Of a DNA stretch of 64,000 bases, positions 63,797 through 64,000 are shown one piece after another. The DNA is from Panacibacter ginsenosidivorans (lineage in GTDB: Bacteria > Bacteroidota > Bacteroidia > Chitinophagales > Chitinophagaceae). The DNA is taken from contig NZ_CP042435.1 of assembly GCF_007971225.1 (NCBI RefSeq), positions 124,001 to 188,000 on the forward strand. The letters run 5' to 3'. Position 1 is the first letter of the stretch; the number at the start of each line of letters is the position of its first letter. The notes below the pieces were generated by a model. It was given only the letters and a program-made list of their open reading frames with translations, was not told the origin of the DNA and searched no databases. A program made the position numbers and the translations under genes.

Positions 63797-64000
63797 ATGT
63801 ACAAAAAAAATATTCTATGCATTTTGCATAGCCGCTATTGCTATGTCATGTGGTAGCGGAGATAAAGCCAATCAAATGTCTGTTGCTGATGTTCAATTAA
63901 AGGAAGTCGCAGAGTTAAAACCTTCACTTCCATTAGAAGAGAAGGAACTTAACAAAACAGTCGCAGGAATAGCAGCAACAGATACATCATCAAACGCTGC
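63797..64000 (+). CDS. Lipoprotein, apparent frameshift near start (partial)
   Basis: The ATG at 63797 leads to a stop after 19 codons. With one A fewer in the run of eight A at 63803-63810, the reading becomes MYKKIFYAFCIAAIAMSC, a normal lipoprotein signal, and it stays open to the window end with GDKANQMSVADVQ and later acidic sequence. This may be a sequencing error, phase variation or a true mutation. The gene runs past the window end and its family is not clear from what is seen. Confidence 0.5.

Overview
The window looks like a chromosomal segment of a Bacteroidota species, most likely Chitinophagaceae. The evidence is an AT-rich sequence with almost no Shine-Dalgarno sites, promoter boxes of the TAnnTTTG type, type IX secretion (a PorV/PorQ-family protein, a PorU-type sortase and three cargo proteins with C-terminal sorting domains), and gene orders typical of the phylum: rpsU-xerC-hpf and rpmB-rpmG-DUF4295-ftsY. 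No rRNA, tRNA, CRISPR array, prophage or transposase gene was seen. Nearly all genes are ordinary chromosomal genes; the unusual content lies between them.

Layout. 1-7.5 kb: end of a sialate O-acetylesterase, pcm, an alpha/beta hydrolase, a T9SS cargo protein, a cysteine desulfurase, glmM and a methyltransferase. 7.5-16 kb: small genes, a RibD/DHFR-like reductase, a PAP2 phosphatase, a CNNM/HlyC transporter, and a DUF6702-HupE-M1 peptidase group. 16-25.5 kb: PorV-like protein, giant PorU-type protease, RDD protein, NHL-repeat cargo protein. 25.5-34 kb: hpf, xerC, rpsU, pyrD, terC, PAP2, GT39 and a predicted beta-propeller. 34-42.3 kb: a flippase-like protein and a GT2, then a methionine block (hom, metX, metY and a cystathionine gamma-synthase-like gene) headed by a SAM-I riboswitch. 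42.4-50.2 kb: LRR cargo protein, efp, accB-accC, pdhA, TPR protein, ribH, LutA-like protein. 50.2-58.4 kb: nagB and a PfkB kinase, cyanophycinase, HAD phosphatase, APH-like kinase, glutamine-synthetase-like ligase, DHH phosphoesterase. 58.4-64 kb: FKBP isomerase, bL28, bL33, DUF4295, ftsY, M57 metalloprotease, EVE protein and two small lipoproteins, the last with an apparent frameshift.

The strongest unexplained signal is a dispersed intergenic repeat. Its unit is about 54 bp: an outer arm close to ATGARCCCGGC, about 22 variable bases, and a 20-bp core. The core has two related forms, A (GTTGCGTCGCACTCTTGTAC) and B (GTTGTGTCACTCACTTGTAC). I count 38 cores at 25 loci: 12 singlets and 13 inverted doublets. 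Doublets are A/A or A/B, never B/B. Several doublets share their inner sequence, always oriented B to A. This resembles REP singlets and REPIN doublets, but no RAYT-type transposase is in the window. A second family of short palindromes (CCCCTTTAGGGG type) is also scattered between genes.

Other points of note: a perfect Shine-Dalgarno site in front of rpsU only, a SAM-I riboswitch whose P3 hairpin carries 13 bases of the B core, an EF-P with arginine at its tip, and a small promoter-ORF-terminator unit lodged inside one repeat doublet.
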